Positions 24,973 to 34,058 of a stretch of 64,000 bases of DNA are shown here, one piece after another. A program made the position numbers and the translations under genes. The notes below the pieces were generated by a model. It was not told the DNA's origin, ran no database searches, and worked only from the letters and a program-made list of their open reading frames with translations. The DNA lies in NCBI GenBank assembly GCA_034522155.1, contig JAXHLP010000012.1:62001-126000 (forward strand). Direction: 5' to 3'. This DNA is from Salinilacustrithrix sp034522155 (GTDB taxonomy: Bacteria; Actinomycetota; Acidimicrobiia; Acidimicrobiales; Salinilacustritrichaceae). Numbering within the stretch: the stretch's first letter is position 1; the number at the start of each line of letters is the position of its first letter.

Positions 24973-26400
24973 ATGCGCCGCTCCGCCGCCCTCGCGGTGG
25001 TCTTCGGGTCTTCGGCCGCGGTTCTGGTGGTGGAGATCATCGCCAACCGGCTGATGGCCCCGTACGTGGGCGTCTCGCTCGAGACGTTCACCGGGATCAT
25101 CGGCGTGGTCCTCGCCGGCATCGCGGCAGGCGCCGCGGTCGGCGGTCGGCTCGCCGACCGCTTCGATCCGCGACTTCTGCTGGGCCCGTCGCTCGGTGTC
25201 GGTGGGATGCTCGTCTGGGCGTCGGTGCCGATCGTCCAGGTGGTCGGCCCGGCGGCGGAGCCGTCGCCGGTCTGGATCGTGATCCTCACGACGCTGTCGT
25301 TCTTCCTGCCCTGCGCCGTGCTCAGCGCGGCGACGCCGATCGTCGCCAAGCTGCGCCTGCGGGACCTCGCCGAAACCGGTTCGGTGTTCGGCGGCCTCTC
25401 CGCCGCCGGGACGGTCGGCGGCATCGCCGGAACGTTCCTGACGGGCTTCGTCCTCGTCACGGTGCTCGGCTCTCGCACCACGCTGTTCATCGTGGGCCTC
25501 GGCCTCGCGGCGGCCGGTGCCGCCCTGCACTGGTTGCTGCTCCGCCGGCCTCCCGGCATCACGGCCGCCGGCCTGGCGCTCATCGCCGCCCTCTCGGTCT
25601 TCGGGTTCGAACCCGAGTGCGACTACGAGACCAAGTACTCGTGCGTCTCGGTGGACATCGATGCGTCCGAGCCCACCGACCGCGACCTGATCCTCGACGC
25701 GGCCCGGCACGGGAACATGGATCTCGACGAACCCACCGAGCTCGAGATCCGCTACGTCCGCCTGTTCGCGGACGTCATCGCCGCCATGCCGGACGGCCCC
25801 ATCGACGTGCTCCACATCGGCGGCGGCGCGTTCACCGTCCCGCGCTACATCGAGGCGGTGCGGCCCGGGTCGACCAACCACGTCCTCGAGCTCGACCCGG
25901 GCGTCGTCGAGATCGCGAAGGACGAGCTCGGACTGGAGACGTCGAAGCGGCTCACGGTCCGTACCGGCGACGCCCGGACGGCCCTGCCCGACCTCCCCAC
26001 CGACGGCTACGACCTGGTGGTCGGCGATGCCTTCAGTGGTCGCTCCGTGCCGTGGCACCTGACCACCGTCGAGGTCGCCCGTGAGATCGACCGGCTGTTG
26101 CGCCGGGGCGGCATCTACGTGATGAACCTGATCGACGGCGGCGAGAGCGGCTTCGCCCGGGCCGAGCTGGCCACCCTCGACGAGGCATTCGACCACCTCG
26201 GCCTGATCCTCCCCGACCCGGAACTGCCGTCGCGGGCGCGCAACCAGGTCCTCATCGCCTCGGCAGCACCGATTCCCGAGATCAGTCCGGCGCGCGGCGA
26301 CGGCGTGGTCGTCGACGACGAGTGGCTGGACGACTACATCGGCGATGCCGAGGTCCTCACCGACGACCACGCCCCGGTCGACCAGCTCGCCGACACGTAG
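24973..26400 (+). CDS. Fused MFS-like membrane domain/spermidine synthase-like protein
   Basis: 475 residues starting four bases after gcvP. Residues about 1-200 contain six or so membrane segments (from AALAVVFGSSAAVLVVEIIANRLM) followed by a soluble Rossmann methyltransferase-like domain (DVLHIGGGAFTVPRYIEAV, then HVLELDPGVVEIAKDEL and DGYDLVVGDAFSG). This architecture is annotated as fused MFS/spermidine synthase. GGGAF fits the nucleotide-binding loop and D of VVGDAFSG is the catalytic site in real aminopropyltransferases; polyamine activity is unproven in most fused members. Probably translated with gcvP. Confidence 0.85.
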   Translation: MRRSAALAVVFGSSAAVLVVEIIANRLMAPYVGVSLETFTGIIGVVLAGIAAGAAVGGRLADRFDPRLLLGPSLGVGGMLVWASVPIVQVVGPAAEPSPVWIVILTTLSFFLPCAVLSAATPIVAKLRLRDLAETGSVFGGLSAAGTVGGIAGTFLTGFVLVTVLGSRTTLFIVGLGLAAAGAALHWLLLRRPPGITAAGLALIAALSVFGFEPECDYETKYSCVSVDIDASEPTDRDLILDAARHGNMDLDEPTELEIRYVRLFADVIAAMPDGPIDVLHIGGGAFTVPRYIEAVRPGSTNHVLELDPGVVEIAKDELGLETSKRLTVRTGDARTALPDLPTDGYDLVVGDAFSGRSVPWHLTTVEVAREIDRLLRRGGIYVMNLIDGGESGFARAELATLDEAFDHLGLILPDPELPSRARNQVLIASAAPIPEISPARGDGVVVDDEWLDDYIGDAEVLTDDHAPVDQLADT

Positions 26401-26431
26401 GAGCGTCGGGGTCGTGGCACGATGACCGCCG

Positions 26432-27256
26432 ATGGAGGATCCTGCGGACCACGGCGAGCTGATCGGCACCAGGCTCCGGGTCGCGACGTGGAACGTCTGG
26501 TGGCGGTTCGGTCCGTGGGAGCAGCGCCAGCCGCTGATCATCGACGAGCTCCGACGGGTCGACGCCGATGTGATCTGCCTCCAGGAAGTCTGGGGCGCCG
26601 GCGGCACGAGCGCGGCCGACGTGATCGGTGATGCGCTCGGCTACGAGCGCATCTACGTCGGGCTTCTGGAGATGGAGCCGGGTGTGGGGTTCGGCAACGC
26701 CGTGCTGTCCCGTTGGCCCATCGCCGGCAGCGACCACCGACCGCTCCCCGCCCACGGCGCGCCCACTGAGCTGCGCAACGTGGTCCGCGCGGACATCGAT
26801 GGACCCCGCGGCCGGCTACAGGTGTTCAGCACCCACCTGAACTGGCGCTTCGACCACAGCGCGGTCCGCCAGGCCCAGGTGGAGACGATCGCCGGCTTCG
26901 TGCAGGACTCGCGCCCGCGCGCCTACCCGCCGATCGTGTGCGGTGACTTCAACGCCGTGCCCAGCTCCGACGAGATCCGCACCCTCACCGGCGAACGCCC
27001 CGTGGCCCACGACCTTCTGCTCGTGGACGCGTGGCGCCACGTCCACCCGACCGATCCGGGCTTCACCTGGGACAACGACAACCCCTTCGTCGCCAGCCAG
27101 CTCGAGCAGAACCGGCGCCTCGACTACGTGTTCGCCGGCTGGTTCAAGGCCCACGGCGCCGGCGTTCCCGTGTCGGCCGAGCTCATCGGTACCGAACCGG
27201 ACGACGGCATGCATCCGAGCGATCACTACGGCGTCGTCGCCGAGCTGGCGTACTGA
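26432..27256 (+). CDS. Endonuclease/exonuclease/phosphatase-fold protein
   Basis: 274 residues. TWNVWW (Asn), CLQEVWG (Glu), FSTHLNW (His), CGDFNAVP (Asp-x-Asn) and PSDHYGVVAEL (terminal Asp-His) are the complete EEP catalytic set. Substrates in the family range from DNA to inositol phosphates and sphingomyelin; no signal peptide is seen. It is followed two bases later by the dioxygenase gene, so it belongs to the same operon as the phosphonate-like pair and might be a phosphodiesterase there (inference). Confidence 0.88.
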   Translation: MEDPADHGELIGTRLRVATWNVWWRFGPWEQRQPLIIDELRRVDADVICLQEVWGAGGTSAADVIGDALGYERIYVGLLEMEPGVGFGNAVLSRWPIAGSDHRPLPAHGAPTELRNVVRADIDGPRGRLQVFSTHLNWRFDHSAVRQAQVETIAGFVQDSRPRAYPPIVCGDFNAVPSSDEIRTLTGERPVAHDLLLVDAWRHVHPTDPGFTWDNDNPFVASQLEQNRRLDYVFAGWFKAHGAGVPVSAELIGTEPDDGMHPSDHYGVVAELAY

Positions 27257-27258
27257 TC

Positions 27259-28050
27259 GTGGACGCCACCGTCGCCGCCGTCGATCTCGACCACTTCGCC
27301 CGCACGGGCTGGCTGGTCCAGCGCGGCATCTTCGATCCCGCGACGGTGACGGCGACGACCGAGGCGGTAGACGAGGTCGCGACCTGGGCCGATGCCGGCG
27401 ACCCCGCGCCGGGCCTGCACCACTGGGAGCTCACCGACCACGGCCCTGCGTTGGCCCGCAGCGAGGACCTCGTCTCCCACCACCAGGGACTGCGGGCCCT
27501 GATCACCCGGGGGCTGCTGCCCTCGATCGCCGCCGCGCTCCTCGGCGAGGACGCCGTCCTCTTCAAGGAGAAGGTCAACTACAAGCAGCCGGGCGGTGCC
27601 GGCTTCGCTCCCCACCAGGACGCCACGGCCTACCGCTTCGTCGACCACCACGTGTCGTGCATGGTGCCGATCGACCCGGCCACCGAAGCCAGCGGCTGCC
27701 TCTGGGTCGCGTCGGGATCCCACGACGGTCCGCTGCCCACCGACGACGGCGGACGGATCGACGAGGGTGTGGTTCGGGGCCTCGACTGGGAGCCGGTCGA
27801 GGTCGCACCGGGCGACGTCCTCTGGTTCGACTCCTACACCCCGCACCAAAGCGGCACCAACACCACCGACCGGCCGCGACGGGCGCTGTACCTCACCTAC
27901 AACGCCGCCTCCGAGGGCGACCAGCGCGAGCGCTACTACGCCGACAAGCGAGCCGAGTTCTCCACCGCCGGCGGCACCTTCGGCGACGAGCGGGTCCGCA
28001 TCTCGATCACCGACGACTTCCTCGGTCGGCCCGTTCCGGGACGAGAGTGA
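27259..28050 (+). CDS. Phytanoyl-CoA dioxygenase family 2-oxoglutarate/Fe(II) oxygenase (PhnY/TmpA-like)
   Basis: 263 residues, GTG start two bases past the upstream stop. Iron ligands appear as the HxD of PHQDATAYR and the distal His of TPHQSG; the Arg of RPRRALYLTY fits 2-oxoglutarate binding. FKEKVNYKQPGG is a typical PhyH segment. It overlaps by one base with an HD-domain oxygenase. In PhnY-PhnZ and TmpA-TmpB the dioxygenase hydroxylates 2-aminoethyl- or 2-trimethylaminoethyl-phosphonate, and the HD enzyme cleaves the C-P bond; the gene pairing supports that role here. Confidence 0.8.
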   Translation: MDATVAAVDLDHFARTGWLVQRGIFDPATVTATTEAVDEVATWADAGDPAPGLHHWELTDHGPALARSEDLVSHHQGLRALITRGLLPSIAAALLGEDAVLFKEKVNYKQPGGAGFAPHQDATAYRFVDHHVSCMVPIDPATEASGCLWVASGSHDGPLPTDDGGRIDEGVVRGLDWEPVEVAPGDVLWFDSYTPHQSGTNTTDRPRRALYLTYNAASEGDQRERYYADKRAEFSTAGGTFGDERVRISITDDFLGRPVPGRE

Positions 28051-28583
28051 TGACGACCGTCGAGGCGTTGCTCGCGCCGTACCGGGGCCCGGCGGGGAAC
28101 CAGCCCTACGACGAGCTCGTGACCGAGACCGAGCACGCGCTCCAGTGCGCTGACCTCGCCATCGACGACGGCGCCACCGACGCGCTGATCGTGGCCGCGC
28201 TGTTCCACGACATCGGGCACGTGATCGATCCGGCCGACGAACACCACGAGCTCACCGGCGCCCGGTACCTACGGCGTCGGTTCGGTCGCGACGTGGCCGG
28301 ACCGGTGGGGCTGCATGTCGAGGCCAAGCGCTACCTCGTCGCCGTCGACCCCGACTACGCCGGCAAGCTGTCCGTGGGTTCGGTCGCCAGCCTCGAGCTC
28401 CAGGGTGGGCCGCTCCCCCGCCACTGCGTTCGGTCGTTCGAGGCGGCCCGTCACTGGGCCGACGCCGTCGCGCTGCGCCGCTGGGACGACGCGGCCAAGG
28501 AGCCCGGTCGCCCGACCCGCACCCTCGAGGACCACGTCGACCGCATCCACGCCATGCTCCGCCAGGCCAGGGTCACGCCCTGA
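28050..28583 (+). CDS. HD-domain phosphonate oxygenase (PhnZ/TmpB-like)
   Basis: 177 residues. TETEHALQCADLA, ALFHDIGHVI and HVEAKRYLVAVDP carry the histidine and aspartate ligands of a mixed-valent di-iron HD oxygenase, and the block SLELQGGP with RRWDDAAK is characteristic of the HD proteins associated with phosphonate degradation. PhnZ-type enzymes oxidatively split an alpha-hydroxyphosphonate into a carboxylate and phosphate. It overlaps the dioxygenase by one base, strong evidence for a coupled pathway. A hydrolytic HD phosphatase is the alternative. Confidence 0.8.
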   Translation: MTTVEALLAPYRGPAGNQPYDELVTETEHALQCADLAIDDGATDALIVAALFHDIGHVIDPADEHHELTGARYLRRRFGRDVAGPVGLHVEAKRYLVAVDPDYAGKLSVGSVASLELQGGPLPRHCVRSFEAARHWADAVALRRWDDAAKEPGRPTRTLEDHVDRIHAMLRQARVTP

Positions 28584-28601
28584 GTGCGTAGGGTCGCTCC
28601 C

Positions 28602-29663
28602 ATGACGACTGGATCCCTCGAACTCGGCCTCCAACTCGGATACTGGGGGCGCGGCCCGGACCCGCACGCCCTCGACACGGTCCTGAAGGCCGAGGACATG
28701 GGTTTCGACTCGATCTGGACCGCCGAGGCGTGGGGTTCCGACGCCCTCACGCCGCTGGCCTGGTACGGAAGCCACACCACGAGCATCAAGCTCGGCCAGA
28801 GCATCATCCAGCTCTCCGCCCGGACGCCGACGGCCACCGCCATGGCGCTCAACACGCTCCAGCACCTCTCCGACGGACGTGTGATCTGCGGCCTCGGGGT
28901 GAGCGGTCCGCAGGTGGTCGAGGGGTGGTACGGGCAGCCGTTCGAGAAGCCGTTGGCCCGCACCCGCGAGTACGTCGACATCATGAAGCAGGTCTGGGCA
29001 CGCGACGAGCCGGTCAGCAACGACGGCCCCCACTACCCGCTCCCCTACCCTGCCGACGGGCCGGGCGCCACCGGGAAGGGCAAACCGCTCAAGTCGATCA
29101 CGCATCCGCACCCCACGCCGATTCCCGTCTACCTCGCCGCCGAGGGCCCCAAGAACCTGGCGCTGGCCGGGGAGATGGCCGACGGCTGGCTGCCGATCTG
29201 GATGAGCCCCGACGAGTCGGCCTGGTACGAGGCCCAGATCCAGGCCGGCATGGACCGGGCCCCGGGCAAGTCGTGGAACGACTTCGGGGTCGCGGCCGTG
29301 GTACCGACGTTCGTCCACGACGACGTCGAGGCGGCGATCGACGTGCTGCGTCCCAACTACGCCCTCTACATCGGCGGCATGGGCGCGCGCGACGAGAACT
29401 ACCACTACGAGGTGTTCGCCCGGATGAGCGAGGGGCGCTACGAGGGCGACTGCGCCAGGATCCAGGACCTCTACCTCGAAGGCAAGAAGGACGAGGCCGC
29501 CGCCGCGGTGCCGGCTTCGCTCATCGACGACGTCGCCCTCGTGGGACCGGCCGCTCGCATCCGTGACCGCGCCCAGCGCTGGGAGGAGTCGATCGTCGAC
29601 ACCCTGTTGCTCGGCGGCCCGTGGGAGATCGTCGAGGCCGCCGGCCGCGTCCTGCTGCCCTGA
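28602..29663 (+). CDS. LLM-class (luciferase-like) F420-dependent oxidoreductase
   Basis: 353 residues with a TIM-barrel luciferase-like pattern: LQLGYWGRGPD, DMGFDSIWTAEAWGSD, LGQSIIQLSARTPTATAMAL and GLGVSGPQVVEGWYG. Proteins of this subgroup in Actinobacteria use F420 rather than FMN; the cofactor is inferred from family. The insertion around HPHPTPIPVYLAAEGPKNL is common to the set. The ATG at 28602 gives the family N-terminus; a GTG 18 bases earlier touches the upstream stop. It ends just before a KstR-type box. Confidence 0.85.
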   Translation: MTTGSLELGLQLGYWGRGPDPHALDTVLKAEDMGFDSIWTAEAWGSDALTPLAWYGSHTTSIKLGQSIIQLSARTPTATAMALNTLQHLSDGRVICGLGVSGPQVVEGWYGQPFEKPLARTREYVDIMKQVWARDEPVSNDGPHYPLPYPADGPGATGKGKPLKSITHPHPTPIPVYLAAEGPKNLALAGEMADGWLPIWMSPDESAWYEAQIQAGMDRAPGKSWNDFGVAAVVPTFVHDDVEAAIDVLRPNYALYIGGMGARDENYHYEVFARMSEGRYEGDCARIQDLYLEGKKDEAAAAVPASLIDDVALVGPAARIRDRAQRWEESIVDTLLLGGPWEIVEAAGRVLLP

Positions 29664-29675
29664 TCGCGGAAAAAC

Positions 29676-29689
29676 TGGAACGTGTTCTA
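29676..29689. promoter_or_regulatory. KstR-type operator before the amidohydrolase-Rieske operon
   Basis: TGGAACGTGTTCTA, which on the other strand is TAGAACACGTTCCA, fits the published KstR pattern TnnAACnnGTTnnA in every fixed position. It ends 10 bases before the ATG of the amidohydrolase gene. A near-identical box occurs at 38601-38614. Confidence 0.75.
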
Positions 29690-29699
29690 GTGTGGGGGC

Positions 29700-30569
29700 A
29701 TGGCGCTCCCCGACGTCGGTGTCATCGACACCATGATCAACATCCCGCACGGGTCGAAGAAGGACTGGTACAAGTTCCTCGAGCCCCAGCTGAAGGACTC
29801 CGAGTCGAAGGACGACTTCGAGTTCCCGGTCGAGTACATGTTCAAGGGCGTGCCCGACGACCTGCCCGAGGACACCGACCCGGTCGAGTTCATCCTCGGG
29901 GAGATGGACCGCTTCGGCATCGACATCGGCATGGTCGGCATCGCCGCCGGGCGTGACGTCTCCATCGACGGCACGGCGGCCCATCCCGACCGCTTCGTCA
30001 CCAGCTTCGAGATCGACCCGCACGCCGGCATGGAGGGTGTGCGCGATCTGGAGTGGGCGGTGAAGGAGCACGGAGCCATCGCCGCCACGTTCTTCCCGGC
30101 GGGCAAGAACCCCCAGGTGCCGATCAACGACAAGAAGGTGTATCCGTTCTACGCCAAGTGCGTGGAGCTCGACATCCCGATCTTCGTCTGCGCCGGGATC
30201 CCCGGCCCCCGTGTCGGCGCCGCCTGTCAGCACGTCATGCTGATCGACGAGGTGTGCTGGGACTTCCCCGAGCTCACGTTCGTCACCCGCCACGGGTGCG
30301 AGCCGTGGGAGGACCTCGCGGTGAAGCTCATGCTCAAGTGGCCGAACCTCTACTACTCCACCTCCGCCTTCGCCCCCAAGTACTACCCGCAAGCGATCAT
30401 CGACTACGCCAACACCCGCGGCGCCGACAAGATCATCTACGCCGGGTACTTCCCCATGGGCCTGTCGCTCGAGCGCATCTTCGCCGAGCTGCCCCACATC
30501 GGCCTCAAGGACGAGGTCTGGCCGAAGTTCCTGCGTCACAACGCCGCACGGGTGCTGGGCATCGATTGA
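29700..30569 (+). CDS. Amidohydrolase-family protein (amidohydro_2)
   Basis: 289 residues, TIM-barrel type: AHPDRFVTSFEIDPHAGM, IPIFVCAGIPGPR, FVTRHGCEPWEDL and AGYFPMGLSLERI match the amidohydrolase-2/ACMSD-like family. The usual N-terminal HxH metal pair is not obvious (IDTMINIPHG), so the metal site may be altered. It leads the operon with the Rieske oxygenase (10 bases downstream) and is preceded by a KstR-type box. A hydrolase or decarboxylase acting on a ring-cleavage or steroid-derived intermediate is plausible but unproven. Confidence 0.8.
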   Translation: MALPDVGVIDTMINIPHGSKKDWYKFLEPQLKDSESKDDFEFPVEYMFKGVPDDLPEDTDPVEFILGEMDRFGIDIGMVGIAAGRDVSIDGTAAHPDRFVTSFEIDPHAGMEGVRDLEWAVKEHGAIAATFFPAGKNPQVPINDKKVYPFYAKCVELDIPIFVCAGIPGPRVGAACQHVMLIDEVCWDFPELTFVTRHGCEPWEDLAVKLMLKWPNLYYSTSAFAPKYYPQAIIDYANTRGADKIIYAGYFPMGLSLERIFAELPHIGLKDEVWPKFLRHNAARVLGID

Positions 30570-30579
30570 GGAGCAGGTC

Positions 30580-31665
30580 ATGACCCTGACCGACACCCGC
30601 ACCTACCCGTTCCCGGTCCCCTTCGGCTGGTTCTGCGTGGCCCACCCCGAGGACGTCGCGGCTGGCGAGGCGATCGCCCGCTACTACTTCGGTCGTCATC
30701 TCGTGATCTGGCGCGACCAGAACCGGGGCGTCCACGTCCAGGACGCGTTCTGCCCCCACCTCGGTGCCCACCTCGGACACGGCGGCAAAGCCGTGCGACT
30801 CGACGACGGGACCAATTGCCTCGAGTGCCCGTTCCACGGCTGGAAGTTCGACGCCGACGGCGCCAACGCCGAGATCCCCTACTCCGATCGGATCAACAAG
30901 AAGGCGCAGTTGCGGACCTATCCCGCCATCGAGCGCAACGGCGTCATCATGGCCTGGTATCACCCGGACGGCGTCGACCCCATGTGGGAGATCCCGGTCA
31001 TCGACGAGTTCGACGCCCGCGACACGGCGTACTCGACCATGATCTCGACCAGCCATGTGATCGACGCGTGCTGGCAGGAGATGGCCGAGAACGGCGTCGA
31101 CTCGGCCCACTTCCGCTACGTGCACGACACCGCCGAGGTTCCCAAGCTCGAGTCCTACGAGACCGGCTTTCCCGAGTCGGACATGAAGTCGTCGCAGAAG
31201 TTCCCGACGCCCCGGGGCGTGGAGGAGGGTCGCATCGACTCCCACAGCTACGGGCCCGGGTTGTCGCTGGTGAGCTTCTCGGGGATCATCGACACCTACA
31301 ACCTCGCCTGCAACACCCCCATCGACGAGGGGCGGTGCGAGATGTGGTTCCACTTCCGCTTCAAGACGATGGGCGACGACGAGACCACGAAGAACGTGGG
31401 CAACGCGTTCGTGCGCGAGGTCGATAAGCAGGTGCTCGAGGACAAGCCGATCTGGGAGCACAAGGCCCATCTCACTCGGCCGGCGCTGGCGGGCGAGGAC
31501 GGTCCGTTCATGAAGTTCCGGCGGTGGGCCGCCCAGTTCTACGCCGAGGGCGTCGCCGACGACGGCGAGCAGGTGTACGAACCACCGTTCTGGCCCGACC
31601 GTCTCGACGAGGCTCCGGCCAAGGCCACGGCCTCCGTCAGAGCGTCACAGCAGCCGTCAGGCTGA
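30580..31665 (+). CDS. Rieske [2Fe-2S] oxygenase, KshA-like
   Basis: 361 residues. The Rieske motif is complete: FCPHLGAHLGHGG then CPFHGWKFD. The catalytic domain has the mononuclear iron motif ENGVDSAHFRYVH. Length and the DAFCPHLGAH form are those of 3-ketosteroid 9-alpha-hydroxylase oxygenase components and related dicamba/carnitine-like oxygenases. It needs an electron-supplying reductase, which is not in this window. GAGG lies nine bases before the ATG. Operon with the amidohydrolase behind a KstR-type box, so a sterol or cyclic terpenoid substrate is likely. Confidence 0.88.
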   Translation: MTLTDTRTYPFPVPFGWFCVAHPEDVAAGEAIARYYFGRHLVIWRDQNRGVHVQDAFCPHLGAHLGHGGKAVRLDDGTNCLECPFHGWKFDADGANAEIPYSDRINKKAQLRTYPAIERNGVIMAWYHPDGVDPMWEIPVIDEFDARDTAYSTMISTSHVIDACWQEMAENGVDSAHFRYVHDTAEVPKLESYETGFPESDMKSSQKFPTPRGVEEGRIDSHSYGPGLSLVSFSGIIDTYNLACNTPIDEGRCEMWFHFRFKTMGDDETTKNVGNAFVREVDKQVLEDKPIWEHKAHLTRPALAGEDGPFMKFRRWAAQFYAEGVADDGEQVYEPPFWPDRLDEAPAKATASVRASQQPSG

Positions 31666-31813
31666 CCTTGACGCCGGCGTGCTCGCAGCGAGGTGGGCGA
31701 GCGCTCCCGAGCATCGGATCCGAGGGAGGCGCCAGCCGACCGGTCACACGAACCGTGGCCAACTACTCCGTCGTACGTGGACCCGCTCGCAGGGAGGAAC
31801 GAGCGAGAACGGG

Positions 31814-32983
31814 TCAATGTTGCGGTGGCTCAGCGCCGACGACCCACATCGAGTAGAACTGCGCGCCGCCGCCGTAGGCATGGCCGAGTGCGGTGCGGGC
31901 GCCGTCGATCTGGTGCTCGCCGGCGGTGCCTCGGACCTGCATGGCGGCTTCGGCGAAGCGCAGCATTCCCGACGCCCCGATGGGGTTGGTGGACAGCACA
32001 CCACCGGACGGGTTGACGGGGAGATCGCCGGTCATCTCGGTGACGCCCTCGTCGGTGAGCTTCCAGCCCTCGCCCTCGCCGGCGAAGCCGAGGTTCTCGA
32101 GCCACATCGGCTCGTACCACGAGAAGGGCACGTACATCTCGACCACGTCGATCTGGCCCCGCGGGTCGGTGATGCCGGCTTGGGCGTACACGTCGGCGGC
32201 GCAGTCGCGACCGGCCTGGGGCAGCACCTGGTCGCGACCGGCGAACATCGTCGGCTCGGACCGCATGGCGGTGCCGTGGATCCATGCCGGGTTGTCGATG
32301 CCGGCGGCGGTGTCCTCGCCGCCGATCACGAGCGCGCAGGCTCCGTCGGAGCTCGGGCAGGTCTCGTTGTAGCGGATCGGGTCCCACAACATCATCGAGT
32401 CCTTCACCGAGTCGAAGGTGGTGTCGGGCTCGTGGACGTGGGCGTAGGGGTTCTTCAGGGCATTGAGGCGGTCCTTGACCGCCACCAGGATCCCGATGTG
32501 ATCCGGCGCGTTCGACCGTCGCATGTAGGCCCGGATGTGCGGGGCGAAGTAGCCCCCGGCCCCGGCCACCAGCGGCGGCTGGAACGGGATGGGCAGCGAC
32601 AGCGCCCACATCGCCTCGGACTCGGACTGCTTCTCGAACGCCACGGTGAGGACACGCTCGTGGATGCCGGCCTGGACGAGGCTGCTGGCCACGATCGCCG
32701 TCGAACCTCCGACCGAGCCGGCCGTGTGGACCCGCAGCAGGGGCTTGCCCACCGCCCCGAGCGAGTCGGCCAGGTACAGCTCGGGCATCATCACGCCTTC
32801 GAAGAAGTCGGGCGCCTTGCCGACCACGACCGCGTCGATGTCGTTCCAGCTCATGCCCGCGTCTTCGAGGGCCCGCTGGGCGGCCTCGCGCACCAGTCCG
32901 GCGATCGACACATCGCCACGGGTGGCCATGTGCTTGGTCTGCCCGATGCCGACGACGGCGGCGGGCGCTCCGGCAGCTCCCAT
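31814..32983 (-). CDS. Thiolase-fold protein, lipid-transfer/SCP2-thiolase-like (probable retro-aldolase subunit)
   Basis: 389 residues. KxVVGIGQTKH, DIDAVVVGKAPDF, TAIVASSLVQAG, VNPSGGVLSTNPIGASG and HAYGGGAQ follow the SCP2-thiolase/Ltp layout. The nucleophilic cysteine position reads HTAGSVGG, so the normal Claisen cysteine is missing. Cysteine-less thiolases such as Ltp2 act as retro-aldolases on steroid side-chain CoA esters together with a DUF35 partner; two DUF35 genes lie just upstream in the same operon. Its ATG overlaps the stop of the previous thiolase gene by one base. Confidence 0.8.
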   Translation of the reverse strand: MGAAGAPAAVVGIGQTKHMATRGDVSIAGLVREAAQRALEDAGMSWNDIDAVVVGKAPDFFEGVMMPELYLADSLGAVGKPLLRVHTAGSVGGSTAIVASSLVQAGIHERVLTVAFEKQSESEAMWALSLPIPFQPPLVAGAGGYFAPHIRAYMRRSNAPDHIGILVAVKDRLNALKNPYAHVHEPDTTFDSVKDSMMLWDPIRYNETCPSSDGACALVIGGEDTAAGIDNPAWIHGTAMRSEPTMFAGRDQVLPQAGRDCAADVYAQAGITDPRGQIDVVEMYVPFSWYEPMWLENLGFAGEGEGWKLTDEGVTEMTGDLPVNPSGGVLSTNPIGASGMLRFAEAAMQVRGTAGEHQIDGARTALGHAYGGGAQFYSMWVVGAEPPQH

Positions 32984-34038
32984 CACGCTCCCTCCAGGAC
33001 GCACACGAGGTTCTGTTGCAGGCACGCTCCCGAGGTGGCGTGGGCCACCGCCCGGTCGCCGTCGCCGTTGGTGATCCGCGTTGCCGCTTCGCCGACGCGG
33101 ATCAGGCCGGCGGTCATCATGGCGTTGGCGGCCATCGCCCCGCCCGAGGGGTTGATCGACACGTCGTCACCGAGGCCCATCGCCCGGCGGACGATGCCTT
33201 CCTGGTGAGCGAAGGGCGCGTGGAGCTCGGCGAAGTCGACGGCCCGGTCGCCGACGCGGGCCTTGCCCGCCGCGGTCGCAGCCGACGACGAGACCGTGAG
33301 ATCCCGGACGCCGAGGGACTGTGCGTCGATCCGGTGGTCGAGGCCGCGGATCCAGGCGGGCCGGTCGCTGAGCTCCCGCGCCTTGTCCTCGGCGGCGATG
33401 ACGATCGCCGCCGCGCCGTCGGTGATGGGCGGACACGCATGCCGGCGGAGCGGCGCAACCACGTAGTCGTCGTCGAGCAGGTCGTCGGGGTCGGGCGAGC
33501 CCCGCAGCTGGGCGTGGTCGTTGGACTCGGCGTTGCGGCGGTTGCGCGCGGCGACCTCGGCCCAGTCGCGCTCGGTCTCGGCACCCGAGTCGAGCACCGC
33601 CCGTGCCTGGAGCGCAGCGAGCGCGACCGAGTCGGGCCAGAGCGGCTGGAGGTAGTACGGGTCGAGCTGGCGGCTCATCACGGCGCGGAGGTCGCCGGGC
33701 GACGACTTGCCGTAGGCGTAGACCAGCGCCGTGTCGATGGCGCCCGTCTGGATCTTGACCCAGGCCTCGTACATCGCCCAGGCCCCGTCCATCTCCACGT
33801 GGCTCTCACTGATCGGCGGCCACGGTCCCACCGAGTCGAGGGTGAGCACGAAGCTGAACGCCTGGCCGGCGAGGTAGTCGGTCGAACCCGAGCAGGTGAA
33901 GCCGAAGTCGGCGGTCTCCATCCCGGTCTGTTCCTTGACGTCGGCGATGACCGGGGTCAGCAACTCGACCTCGTTGCGGTCCTGCACCCGCCGTTCCTGG
34001 TCGGACTGGGCGAACGCGACGATGGCGACATCTCTCAT
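32983..34038 (-). CDS. Thiolase-fold protein (lipid-transfer-like), non-canonical
   Basis: 351 residues, somewhat short. VAIVAFAQSDQERRVQDRNEVE, GSTDYLAGQAFSF, INPSGGAMAANAMMTAGLIR and AHATSGACLQQN show the thiolase core, but the first catalytic cysteine is replaced (HVEMDGAWAMYEAW). It and the following gene may form a heteromeric thiolase-like complex with the DUF35 proteins encoded upstream. ATGAGAGATG starts 20 bases after the stop of the zinc-ribbon DUF35 gene. Confidence 0.78.
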   Translation of the reverse strand: MRDVAIVAFAQSDQERRVQDRNEVELLTPVIADVKEQTGMETADFGFTCSGSTDYLAGQAFSFVLTLDSVGPWPPISESHVEMDGAWAMYEAWVKIQTGAIDTALVYAYGKSSPGDLRAVMSRQLDPYYLQPLWPDSVALAALQARAVLDSGAETERDWAEVAARNRRNAESNDHAQLRGSPDPDDLLDDDYVVAPLRRHACPPITDGAAAIVIAAEDKARELSDRPAWIRGLDHRIDAQSLGVRDLTVSSSAATAAGKARVGDRAVDFAELHAPFAHQEGIVRRAMGLGDDVSINPSGGAMAANAMMTAGLIRVGEAATRITNGDGDRAVAHATSGACLQQNLVCVLEGA

Positions 34039-34058
34039 TGGCGGTGCTCCTCAGCGAC

